The notes below the pieces were generated by a model. The model did not search any database. It had not been told where the DNA came from and saw only the letters and a program-made list of their open reading frames with translations. The translations under genes and the position numbers were made by a program. A stretch of DNA of 64,000 nucleotides from NCBI GenBank assembly GCA_021396245.1, contig WNYE01000001.1, positions 310,001 through 374,000 of the forward strand, read 5' to 3'. The DNA comes from Sporothrix humicola. Its lineage: Eukaryota; Ascomycota; Sordariomycetes; Ophiostomatales; Ophiostomataceae. Below, in pieces: positions 10,094 to 20,600 of the stretch (positions within the stretch are counted from its first letter, which is position 1; every line of letters starts with the position of its first letter).

Positions 10094-12595
10094 GGGCAAG
10101 ATGGGAGAAAAGAAGAGAGAGAAGTGAGGATATTGATCAAGAATTCGCGGATGTGGGCATCGCAAACTATTAGGAAAGATGTTTGGATACACGGGACACA
10201 TACGGGACACATGCTCGAGTGGACATCAGTCTAACAAAGAAAGTAAACATGATCGAAAGCAGAAGGTTGCCAAAGTAAAAATGTGCAAATGTAAACGCAT
10301 TCAAGTGAATGTTGTGCAAGGGTGATGTTCTCGGCTACGAGAAAACATTCGATTTGTTTTGTTATCTTTTTGTCTTGTCAAAACCAACAGACAGACCTCA
10401 ACCTTCTAGAACACGCCAAGGGGGCAGAATGGTCAGGAGGATCTTGCATTGAATCGGTGGAAAGGGATGATTGAATCCCAGAGAAAAACAAATGATAAGA
10501 GGAGAAGTGACACTGCAACAAGGCAACCGAATGCATCTCGATTGTGACGAGATGTTGAGGAAATGGTCGGGATGCAGAAAGGGCTGCACCAATTGGTGTG
10601 TCTGCAGGCGATCATTTCCACCGTTTGGTGAGAGCAGCTGCGAACCATGCCAAATACGGCGCTGTAAGCCAGCTGTAAGTGGTCGCTGAACCACGCGAGC
10701 CAAGCTCCAGGGTAGAACAATAGCAACGCTAAAAGTGGAACAATGGCAAGGCTAGCGGGGCTCAACAGGACTAACAAGGACAAACAGGGGCTAGCTCTTG
10801 GGAAGCTCTTTGACCTCGACCAGCAACAGCCTTGTCCAACAGCCTCGCCAAACATCAAACTCGAAGAAAACAAGCGAGGTTTGCAATCAGAAGCATTGAA
10901 GCCATTACGCGCAATGATCAATTGGACGATATTTGCCTCTTTCTCCCTGTCTTGTGTGGTCTGCTCCTTGTCCCTAGGTTAGACCCGGAGTTGCGATGGA
11001 GACAGAAAAAAAAAAGAAAGAAAGAAAACAGTTGACAGACTAACAACTGGAGATATCATGGTGTCGGTGAGCATTGCTCCACATGACGATGGACCAGACA
11101 ATATTAAGAAGGCTCAACCTCACCGTGAACAGCTCCTTTATCTTTTGATGGCTCCGGAGATATTCTTGGCATTTCCAGTCTCCAGAACGTGGCCAGACTT
11201 TCCGTTTAAAAGGAAAGTGGACATGAAAAAGCCCGTGCCTTTGACTACATCCGAGAACAATATCAACGCTAGCACGACAACAATATCAACGAGGACAAGG
11301 CTGCGGTCCAACATCAACATGAAAACAAAAGGCGAGATAAAACATGACAACGAAAAAGGAAAGAAATAAAAGCGTGGTGCCTCTAGAACAGGGACAGAAT
11401 AAAAAGGAAGATCCCCAAAAATGGTGGCGGCGCAGGAAGAAGTAGAATCAGGAAAAGACCCGGAGGTATCAGAGGTATCTGAAGCAAAAGACGAGGATCT
11501 CGTCGGCACCAAGCAAGACAACGGTCCGTGATCATCCCTGGGTGGCTTGTCCGAGTCAGCCATTCTGACAAAAACGTGGCCTCGTGAGCTGTCTCCTTTG
11601 ATTGTGGGTGGGCTGTCGTCGACCAAAAGGGTGTTGACCGTTGCTATTCTTGTTGACCAGATCCACACCATTGCATTGACACTGGCATTGATCCTCTCGG
11701 CTGCCCATTCTCCACTCGCCACCAACCCCAGACTCCTCCAACCTCCACTCTTGATATTCTTCCTTTCTCCCTCGACCTTCTAGAATGAACAGAATACATT
11801 GACAGGAGAGGGGTTGATCATGATGGTGGACTCACCTCCTTTCACCTTGTCCTCTTTCGGCCTGTCCGTCGACGTCGTCGCGTGGCGATAGTCCCCTCTC
11901 CACGTCCCTGATGCCCCTTGGGGTTTTGGGCGTTTTGATCCCGTCCTAGCTGCCTCTCGGTGTGTCCCTTGGCGAGGCCATTATGTTCATATTCTCTTGA
12001 TATTGTTCCACTCTCGCTAGAGGACAAGCTGAACATTCTTTTTTGTTTTGTCGACGTCTTCGTCTGTCCTCGTCGACTCTAGACCTCCCTCGTGCCATAT
12101 TGGAGGGTCATCTGCCTCGATGTGGAGTTGTTTCTTGTCGTCTCGATTCTGTTTTCTTTCTTTTCTTTCTTTTCTTCTTTCTTCTCTCGTATCATCTTCT
12201 TTCTTTCAGACATCTCCTTGGCAACAACTTCACACACATCGACCAACAACATCATCTCACTTGCACACTTGCACATTCACTTGCCACTCTCGACCCTCGA
12301 CAATACACAACAACTCTCTTTGACTCGAACTGCATCCCTGTCTTCTGCCTTCTATCTTTGCCTCAACTCGACAGACTTGAGTGTTTCTACCCTCTCATCT
12401 CGTCTTCTCACCTCTTTCCACCAAAAACTGACCCTCGATTTCGAATATAAATATCCCCCTTCTCCCCCGTCTTCATCCAGATATTTTTTCTTCTTCTCTC
12501 CATCCACAATCATCTCTTCCATCTTTCACTTCCACTTCCAACTTTTTCAAATACCCTTTTTCGTTTTTTCTTAAAAAACACCCCCAAAAACCAAA
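10094..12595. other. 2.5-kb region: cyanase 3' flank and promoter/leader of the small-peptide gene
   Basis: Up to about 11,700 the sequence has only short ORFs on both strands with no family signature. From about 11,760 to 12,595 the plus strand becomes strongly pyrimidine-rich, with TTTCTTTCAG-like acceptor sequences near 12,205. This is typical of a long, possibly spliced 5' leader of a highly expressed fungal gene and leads directly to the ATG at 12,596. Confidence 0.5.
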
Positions 12596-12658
12596 ATGGA
12601 CGCCCCCGCTGCTCCCCAGACCGGCTTCGTCACTGGTGGCTCTTGCACCGTCATGTAA
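12596..12658 (+). CDS. Candidate a-factor-like lipopeptide pheromone precursor (20 aa, CaaX)
   Basis: A 20-codon ORF in a strong start context (CAAAATGG) at the end of a long pyrimidine-rich leader. The peptide begins MDAPAAPQ and ends TGFVTGGSCTVM. The last four residues, CTVM, form a CaaX box for farnesylation, as in ascomycete a-type mating pheromone precursors, which are typically 20-35 residues and end in CVVM, CVIM or CTVM. PQT, five residues, then G-x-C-x-V-M resembles my recollection of the Neurospora precursor. The known pathway would farnesylate the Cys, remove TVM, methylate the Cys and trim the N-terminus before export. Caveat: GTAAAT overlapping the stop could be a splice donor (acceptor 12868-12869). 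Splicing there would replace the CaaX box by a 26-residue tail ending at 12948. No paralogue or transcript evidence is available here. Confidence 0.6.
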   Translation: MDAPAAPQTGFVTGGSCTVM

Positions 12659-13367
12659 ATTGCCTCCCCTTGGACCCGAAAGGGAACCAAGGAGCAGTTG
12701 TGCATGGCCCTGCCGATGAGCGTACGAGTTGACACTTTTCTCGGGCACACTCTTTGAGAGCGTGCTCGCGTCCAGACTCGTACCGACGGGCCATGCAGCA
12801 TCCGCCAAAAAGATGGCATTGTGCCAACCTCTCTCTACCTAAAACCCTCTTTTCTCTCTCTCTTCTCAGACAATCTTCTTTTTTCTTCACGACTACCAAC
12901 TCTTCCGAACTTTTCACGACCTTCGACAAGAACTTGATACGCCATTGACGGAACGGATATTGACTGGGACGGGAACTACGGGAGGAAAGGGACTCAAAAA
13001 CAATACATTCTTTTTCTATTTTTTCTGGGATTTCTAGATAGTCGGCGAGGTAGTGTGGAGGAGGAAACTGGTCTTTCGTTAGTCTTGCTTACTTCTCTGC
13101 TCTTCCTTGTTCTTCTTGAAGGAGCCTATGTCTTAATAAAAAAAAATACAGGCCCATGGCTCGACGGGGCTGTGGGTTCTTTTTTTAAATCTTATTTCCA
13201 TCAATGCAAGTGATTTAATAATGTGCTCACAATAATTTTGTGACAATGGCAGTGAGAGTGACAGTGATTGCAATCTTATTTTACTGTAATTTGTTGTAGA
13301 TAATCGAATTTATTCATACAGCATAGTATACCCAGAGGTCACCTTCGGCGACCTCCTACGGTGATGT
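12659..13367. other. 3' region of the small-peptide gene and 3' flank of the next gene
   Basis: The plus strand continues as transcript-like, with a polypyrimidine stretch and CAG acceptor at 12845-12869 and AATAAA at 13135-13140 followed by an A-run, a plausible poly(A) region. The remaining AT-rich DNA to 13367 is the 3' flank of the minus-strand gene. No further ORF is supported. Confidence 0.45.
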
Positions 13368-14116
13368 CTAACGGTGCAGCCAGCCCTTGCCGTTCTCAAC
13401 ATAGCCCCGCTGCTCCATCTTGTCCACATCGTCCTCCTTGCCGGCCGCCCAGAAATCCAGCACGGGCTGCAGCTTCGTGTACGCGTGGAAGGCCGCCTTG
13501 TCCTTGAAGCGGATGAGCAGGCGCGCGTCCAGGTCGTTGTCCTGGCTGGCAAACGCGACCCACGTCAGGATGCCGCCGTTGGCCGTCGGCTCGGACGCCT
13601 CGATCTGGGGCGCGAGCGCTGTGAGGCGGGCCAAGACCCGGTCGCGCGCCTCGCTCGACTTGCACTTGATCTTGACGTCGTACATGAGGCCGCAGGGGGT
13701 GCGGTCGCCGGGCTTATCCAAAAAACCGCCGACGCGAGAGTAGTGCTGCAGGTCAAAGCTGGTGGTCATGTTGGGCAGGGCGACGGGGATAAACTTGTTC
13801 TGCATGGTGGGCGAGGTAAAGTGGGCGCCATAGAGCGAGTCGCGCTTGTCGTAGACCTCGAACGCAAACATCAGGGGCGTGTTCTCGACGTCGTCGGCAA
13901 AGTCGTAGGGGATGCCAAAGTAGTACGTCTCGGTGGTGGGCTCCTCGGCCCAGACGTACTTGGCGAGCTCATCGTACGCTCCTTGCCACTGGTGTGTGTT
14001 AGACGTGTTTGGTTTTGGGAGAAGAGGATGTGTGAACATACAGTGTTGTAGGCGCCCGGCAAAAAGTGCACAAAGGCAAAGAGGTAGAGCTTGTCGTCCT
14101 GCGTAGTGAAACCCAT
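13368..14116 (-). CDS. ABM-like (dimeric alpha/beta-barrel) protein
   Basis: Exon 1 is 14042-14116 (25 codons), a 53-nt intron spans 13989-14041, and exon 2 is 13368-13988, giving 231 residues. The protein appears to contain two copies of a ferredoxin-like fold of the antibiotic-biosynthesis-monooxygenase (ABM) type. The first is at about 8-100 (LYLFAFVHFLPG ... FEVYDKRDSLYGAHFTSP). The second is at about 125-215 (YDVKIKCKSSEARDRV ... DARLLIRFKDKAAFHAY). Such proteins are cytosolic and include quinol or small-molecule monooxygenases, but many fungal members have no known activity. No signal peptide or cofactor motif is seen. The substrate cannot be inferred, and the immediate neighbours are not biosynthetic genes. 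Confidence 0.75.
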
Positions 14117-15697
14117 GGTGTGTGGTGAGGATGGATATCAGATGTTGTGGATATAAAGAGAGACTCGAAATAAATCAAAATAAATCAAAAGAAGATCAGA
14201 AAGAAAAAAGAAGGGAAAAAAAGAAACAAAAATCTACGATCAACAGCTACCCTCGAGGCAGTTATATAAACATGACAAAGGTAAGAGAGCAAACAGCAAA
14301 AAGACGGAAACCTGTACACCACCACCACTACCACTCTACAACGTAGGCTACTCTACAAACAACAGCCTCATCGCGGACAAGGGATGCGTTCAAGGTCTCG
14401 GAAAGAGGGGAAGTGCAGCCCAAAACCACGAATTCCGTCGACGTTCCGTCACTCATCAAGACATGTATGGAAAGGCTAGAAGGGGAAGTGCAGGAAAGTG
14501 CAGCGACTAATAGACTAATACGGATATTATGGGGTAGTTCCTTTTTTTTGTTCCTTTTTCTGGAGCTTCTGTCAAGCGTCTGGGACAATCGCTGACTCGC
14601 CTTTTTTCTGTCTTGCTCACTTCGGCAGCCGTAGTCCGAGTGGGCCAGACTGTGGGCTGCGGACAGTATGTGGGATGGATGCATGTGGAGTTGAAGATGG
14701 CTTCATTTTTACTCACAGTATGGAGTAGCCACTGTTGCTGTCCATCTTATCATAAGCGAAGCTCTTGTCGACGCCCAGCGTTTGAGACGCCTTCTTCAAA
14801 GGAAGGAGGTCCGTCCAGAGGAAAGAGAGGAAAGAGGACCCCAGCTTCTTGCACGACTAACACCAGGCCAAGCGGAAACCGCGCCCTCTAATTGGCCCGC
14901 CGTGCTGGTCACAGGAGGGAAAAGGTGGGGAAGCACCAAAATGTGGAGGAGAAGCTGTTGTCGCTCTGATCGTCTTTTGGGTCTCTTGGGGGTCTTTCCT
15001 TGTGAAAGAGCTGGTGTGGCCCGGGTTGCTTTACCCGGATTGGACAAAGGGAGGTGCAATGGGGTGCAACACTCAATTCTAGGAAAGAGCAGCGAAGTAC
15101 GTCCGAAGCTCAAGACTGTAAGATACCTTTTCTTTCAGAAGCTTAACCACTGGCAATGCGTACCCTTTTGCCTTGTATCCGGAGCGCGTTGATCAGCATG
15201 GAAAACGACTGGCAGACCTTTTCTCTTTTCTGTGTCCATCAGTGAGTGTCCATCAATGTGTACGGAGTGCGATGTACTCCGTCTGTCAGTCAATCACTCT
15301 TTCCGTGTGGACCATCTCCGTACGATGCACTCCGTCCTCTCCTTCCTTTTTTGTCCATGAGCTTCTTTCCTCCAAATGCAGCTCTCCTGAAGTCGTTCTT
15401 GCCGCTTTCGCTGGCATGACGTACGAGGAAAGAGCAAACGTACACGCGATGCACATGCAAAGTTACAGTGGAAAGAGTCAACCTGCCCCTTTTGTAGTCA
15501 CAGTTTCAATTCACACTCGTAGTTCACAACATCACAATCATGCCATTTTTTCAATGAAGTCAAATCAACATTATGCGGTTTATTAGGTTCTGTACGTGTA
15601 CAGAGTATGTGTGGGTAGTGTGTACAAGCAAAAACAAGTACGTGGTATCGATACTGCGCGGGCAGTCAAACAAAAACAGCTTTCCAATCTCTTCTGT

Positions 15698-15760
15698 CCT
15701 CCCTTCGGTCGTTTCTCTCTCCTCCCCTTTTCTCCTCCCTCCGGTCGTCTCTCTCTCCTC
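15698..15760 (-). repeat. Tandem 27-bp repeat in the MFS gene 3' region
   Basis: Two 27-bp copies (15698-15724 and 15734-15760) share CCTCCCTYCGGTCGTYTCTC and the following CTCCTC, with two mismatches, at a period of 36 bp. In the MFS transcript they read as purine-rich repeats starting about 25 nt after the stop codon. Confidence 0.7.
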
Positions 15761-15775
15761 GCATGCTTCGCATGC
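15761..15775 (-). other. Short perfect hairpin just after the MFS stop codon
   Basis: GCATGC (15761-15766) and GCATGC (15770-15775) flank a three-base loop. In the minus-strand mRNA this gives a 6-bp stem with a GAA loop starting 7 nt after the stop codon. A role in 3'-end control is speculation. Confidence 0.5.
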
Positions 15776-15782
15776 TCGTTGT

Positions 15783-17600
15783 CTAGTGGTAGACGTTCTT
15801 CTCGGCGTTGACGTCGTTCTCGAGGTAAATCTCAATCTTGTTGTTCATCTTGTCGTCAATGTCGTTGCAGCAGAGGCAGGCGATGATGGCGACGATGCCA
15901 AAGGAGAGCGAGGACAGCGCGGTGGTGCGCACGCCGACGACGTACGCCTGCTGGTAGGCCTTGCTGGCGGCGGCGATGATCGAATCAGTAATGCCGGGGA
16001 CGGCCTCGAGGGCGGTGGCGCCCAGAGGCAGAGCGGCGAGCAGGGCCGACACGGACGACTGGGGCAGGCCGGCGGCGGTGGCGGCGGCGGGCACGAGCTT
16101 CTGCATGTTCTTGGTGGTGACATTCGATAAAATGGTCGAGAAGACGGTAATGGCGACGGCGCCGCCGGCAAAACGCGAGACACCAGCCAAACCACCGGCG
16201 ATGCCGAGCTCGACCTGGTCGGTGCCAAACTGCACAAAGGCAATGGACAGGTACTGGGCCCAGCCGAAGCCGACCTGCTCGATAAACACGAGGGCGATCG
16301 CCAGACCCTTGCGCTCGGGCGTCACCAGGCCCATCAGAGCACCGAACAAGACCATGATGAAGACGGAGGCGGTCAGGGTCCAGCGCCAGTGGCCAATCTT
16401 GGTGCCGAGGACGGACAGCAGGAAAGCGCCGAAGCAGAGACCCAGGTTGGCCGGCAGCGTCAGGACGATCTGGTAGCGGAAGCTGGTGTTGGCGTCTGTG
16501 AAGAAGACGTTGATCATGGTCGGGTAGATGACGTTGATGGCGTAGTAGAACATGGTGACGACAAACGCAGCGACAAAGGGCGCCGTCAGGTCGCGGCCCT
16601 TGCCCTTGGTGAAGACGCGCGTGGGCGTCAGGGGCTGCTTGAGCGGCATAAACGTCTCGTACAGGCCGAAGAGCACCAGGGTGCCCAGACCCGACACAAG
16701 CGTGCCCACAACCTTGGGGTCGCTCGAGGGCAGCTGGATCGAGTAGTTGATGCCGACGAGCGTGAGGACGGTGGCGATCGTGAACAGCAGGGCGCCTCCG
16801 TAGTCGAGCTCGCGGACGGCCTGGCGGAAGGGCAGACCGCGCGGGTGGGCAGGTGGGAAGTAGTACAAGAACAGGCCCAAGAAACTCAGAGCGGCGGCAA
16901 TGGCGGGGCCGTAAAACAGCCAGCGCCAGGCCGAGGTGCTCACAGCGACGGCGAAGCGGCCGGCCACGGGGCCGACGACGGCGCTGAACAGCACAAATAG
17001 ATCGGCAATGACAATGGCAATGTGGCGCCACTTGTTGGGCAGCAGCTCGGGCAGCGCGAACGCGGCCAGCTGGGCGTTGCCGGCGCCGAAGCCGATCAGG
17101 CCCATGGCCGCGAGCATCATCGTGTTGTTCTTGGCGGCGCCGCCGAGAATAAAACCAATGAACAGCAGCACGTTGCCGCCCGTGATGAACCAGCGCCGGC
17201 CAAACAGATCGCTGTTGGCGCCGCAGATCATAAACGCAATCGTGATCGTGATCAGGTAAATCGAAACGTACCACGCATAGGCGGTCGGGTCGCCGAGCAG
17301 AGTAGCGACGGTGGCGGCACACGAGTTGAGGGCGGGCACGATCCAGAAGGAGATACCGTAGCTGGCCGACAAAATGAACACAACAATCCACGTCTTGAAG
17401 GTGACCTCGTAGTCGTCGTCGTTTTCGGGAATGTAGCTCGGCTGCGCAATCGTGCCGGCCGCGCCGCCGCCCTCGGCACGCTCGACGGCGGCCTTTTCGT
17501 TGTCGGCAGCGGAGACCCGGGGCGCCTCGTGGTCCGAGGAGCTGTGCTCGGTGGCAGCCGCAGGCACGTCCTGGACGGCCGTGTTGGTAGGCTCGGCCAT
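15783..17600 (-). CDS. MFS transporter, TRI12-like drug:H+ antiporter family
   Basis: Intronless, 605 residues from the first in-frame ATG; upstream codons stay open but contain no ATG. A hydrophilic N-terminus of about 75 residues is followed by many hydrophobic segments, consistent with a 14-helix major facilitator of the fungal TRI12 family. Examples are AYAWYVSIYLITITIAF near helix 2, GANSDLFGRRWFITGGNVLL (the inter-helix GxxxDxxGRR signature) and LIGFGAGNAQLAAFALPELLPNKWR. The family exports small molecules or takes up iron chelates across the plasma membrane. The substrate cannot be told here: no biosynthetic cluster surrounds it, so a housekeeping or stress role is as likely as metabolite export. 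The 3' region has a purine repeat and a hairpin. Confidence 0.9.
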   Translation of the reverse strand: MAEPTNTAVQDVPAAATEHSSSDHEAPRVSAADNEKAAVERAEGGGAAGTIAQPSYIPENDDDYEVTFKTWIVVFILSASYGISFWIVPALNSCAATVATLLGDPTAYAWYVSIYLITITIAFMICGANSDLFGRRWFITGGNVLLFIGFILGGAAKNNTMMLAAMGLIGFGAGNAQLAAFALPELLPNKWRHIAIVIADLFVLFSAVVGPVAGRFAVAVSTSAWRWLFYGPAIAAALSFLGLFLYYFPPAHPRGLPFRQAVRELDYGGALLFTIATVLTLVGINYSIQLPSSDPKVVGTLVSGLGTLVLFGLYETFMPLKQPLTPTRVFTKGKGRDLTAPFVAAFVVTMFYYAINVIYPTMINVFFTDANTSFRYQIVLTLPANLGLCFGAFLLSVLGTKIGHWRWTLTASVFIMVLFGALMGLVTPERKGLAIALVFIEQVGFGWAQYLSIAFVQFGTDQVELGIAGGLAGVSRFAGGAVAITVFSTILSNVTTKNMQKLVPAAATAAGLPQSSVSALLAALPLGATALEAVPGITDSIIAAASKAYQQAYVVGVRTTALSSLSFGIVAIIACLCCNDIDDKMNNKIEIYLENDVNAEKNVYH

Positions 17601-20600
17601 GTTGCGGTGCGTAGCAGGCAAATCAAATTAAATAGAGGAATAAAATAGAGGAATAAAATAAACAGTCGTTGGGTATCTCTGGGTATATGGGTATCTGGGT
17701 ATCACGACAATAAAAAGAAGAAGAGAGAATAAAAAAGAGAAGAAGAGATACTTCTTGCGAGGAATGAGGAGACAAAAAGAGAGAGAAAAAAAGAAAAGAA
17801 AAAAAAGGACAAGAGGGACGAAGGATTGGGGGGTGTCTGCACCTTGATATAGGTTCAGGGGAGGGGAGAGCAGGGGAGACAGCAGGGGAGAAAAGAAAGA
17901 AAAAAGACAGACAGTGTGACTCTGGGGTCAATGGGGAAACAAAAAAGACAAACAAAGCTGGAGCTGGGGCCTGGATCGTGGATGGATCGACGACAAGGGC
18001 CAACCAGGCCAACCAAACCGGCGTAAATTCACACCTGCACCTGATGGATTGGGGTAAGCTTGTATTTTCTTTTTCTTTTTTTTTATTCTCTTTTCTTTTT
18101 TTTTTACCCAGTCACTTCCCCAAGTGGTGCCAGGATCCTTTTGGAGCTCGTGCATGTTCTCCTCACTTTTTGTCTGCGCTTGACAGCTTTGACCCGAACA
18201 ACCTTGGTTGTCGTACTCTCCTGTCATTATTCTCACCATCTTACATCCGTCACTCACCTTGGAATCAACATACTGTGTAAAGGGAGGCCGAGCCATCAGA
18301 CCATTTGTCCATCTTTCGTACGAGAAACGACGCCTCCTTTGCCTCATCTATTTCGATCTGCACTATGGCCACGCCGTCGACAACTATTTGAGATTGAGCC
18401 GGCGTGGGATTCCGTTTCCCGGCACTTGTGACGCGAAGCTGGGACTTGTTGTCCTGGGCTAGGATAAAACAAACGGTGAGTGCTGGGAAGTACACAGTAA
18501 TACTCTTAGTTCGGACTGTTCTCCGATGAGTCGATGGTCATGACCATAACCAAACTCAAGACAAGTCTTCCCTGCAATGTGGCGTTCTCCTGCTCCGTTC
18601 ATATCAGACTTTTCTTCACATTTTTGCTCCGTGTCCTGCCCTACGCCTTGCCGGGATTAGATCTGGGAGGGAAGAATGGTGGATGAGTGCAAGTGGGCAT
18701 AAGAAGCAGACGTCCAGGTTAGAAAGGCTGTTTGTGATACATAGTCACATCACGATATCTGTAAACGGCCACGTCGTTAGCTGACTGCCGATGCTGCCAG
18801 GCTGTTTCCTCTTCACTACTTGTCGTCTCATCTCTTCTCGACGCGCCCATGTGTCGAGTTGTATTTTGATCTCGTCCTTGGCGAGTTCGTGACTGTCTTG
18901 TAAGGTTTTGTAAGTAATAAAGGCAAAGCCCGACTTACAGCAGTAGTGCACTCCAGATGCCGCCTAGGCGCCTCCTAAAGCCACCAAATCGCTGCTAAAA
19001 GACTAAAGTGGACGCTACAAAACCCGCCCATTTTCCACTTTTATTAGCAAAGTGAAGTGAAGATGGGCCTGTTCAGTGTTTGTTTCTTTCTTTTTTGTCT
19101 GTCGTGTTTTGTTGTGTCTTCCCCAGAAATAAGCTCTGGGGTCCATTTACCGGGGCCCCGGAAAACAACATCCAGACCACCCACTAACAGCACCACCATA
19201 GGGTAGCTTATCACACCAACAGGCAAGAGCCGTTTCGGTATCTGACCAACCACCCACACTTCTTACTCTCTGTCTTCCTTCTCACAAAATAACAGGGGGT
19301 CTGTTTACGTGCGGGGAAAGCATATCTTTCAATGCAGATGACAGTCACTGTTTGATGCTTCAGTGAACATCATGACATGAACAGTCTGGAGACAGCAGTT
19401 TGTCTTTTCTTTTGATTCTTTCTTTTCGCATCTTCACCCCAATGGCCCCTCTTCATCCTATGACCCCTCCAATATTTTGTTTTCTTTGTCTTTTTTTTTA
19501 CTTTTTTGTTTGCATTCCTCTTCTCCTCACGCGCTTCCCTCGCTTATACCGCCGTCTTGGGAAAAGTTGGAGTAAGGGTTCTTGAGAGTGTTGTACAAAA
19601 TATTGCTTCGTTTGGCTTCGTTAAACTGTCCTATGACCTCAGAGCGAGGGAGGCGTTTTACACAAAAGCCAACGACAAGTAAACCCTTTCCCAGAGGGGC
19701 AAGCCTCTAAGGTGAAGGAATAGATGCAGAAGTGAATGCAGACAAAAGTAAAGGCGGTTAACGTTCCGCGTACTTGCTATGCAAGCATGAGCAGTCGTGT
19801 AAGCGAGGCTATCGTCATATCTGGTCATGCAGCACGGTGTGGCTGAAATCCAGCGGGAGCAAACAAAGCAAACGAGAGACGAGAAAAGAACAAGTCGAGG
19901 GCTGAAAGCCGTTGACAGCACCCGTTGTCTTTTCTCCTTACATATCGTTTGTCGTTTTCCATGGAGACGATCAGAGGGAAGATCTGAAAGACGATCCAAA
20001 GAGAGATCGTCTTTGTCTCTCGTCTTGTGCCATGATGGTTTCTCATAACCTGTGCGAGCAGATATTCAAGATCATCAAGAGCAGCTCAATAGAATTAGTG
20101 TTCTAATCCGGAGTTGTCTCCCTCTAAACTGTGGGTGGACCCGGGGTTGCGGAGACCGGTCTCTGGGCATAGTTCGGGCAGGATCACTCTACAGTCTGGG
20201 GACTGGGGAATACGGAGGTAATGTGGGCGGTCTGGAGCAAGTACTCTGGGGGTTTCTGGTCTTCTGGGCACCTTCTGGGGAAGGATAAAGGTAGTCGAGG
20301 ACCCGCAGACTACAAGAGAAAAGACAAGACGGAACCGCAGTCAAAATGAAGGGTAAAATGCGAAAGAAAAGGAAATGAAAAGACAGTGACAGTCACAGTC
20401 CGTCCGGACCGTCTTTTCGAAAGTCTCCAAAAAGACGGCCGGAGCGTGCCACGCGGAATAAATAATAATAAAAAGATACGAAGAACCGCTGTAAAATAAG
20501 GCTCAATAGGCTTACCAGTCACCTGGGAAAAGACTTGGGGGGCAATAGCAGGCACGAGAGGAACAAGAAAGAAACTATTGAAATGGGCCGCAAACAAAAA

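Larger units (their letters stand above)
14117..15782. other. 1.7-kb intergenic: promoter of the ABM-like gene and 3' flank of the MFS gene
   Basis: It contains an inverted repeat ACGGAGT N7 ACTCCGT (15262-15282) with a further ACTCCGT at 15329-15335, the type of CGG/CCG arrangement bound by Zn2Cys6 factors. Two GGAAAGAGC copies lie at 15082-15090 and 15427-15435. A pyrimidine repeat and a hairpin are listed separately. No convincing ORF. Confidence 0.5.

Noticed and set aside
11138..11725. 195-codon minus-strand ORF with hydrophobic C-terminal half
   Set aside because: No recognisable family, weak start context and a competing plus-strand ORF. It could be real but nothing supports it.
17601..17621. 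Longer start of the MFS transporter (seven extra residues)
   Set aside because: The upstream codon is TTG, not ATG; the first ATG in frame is at 17600.
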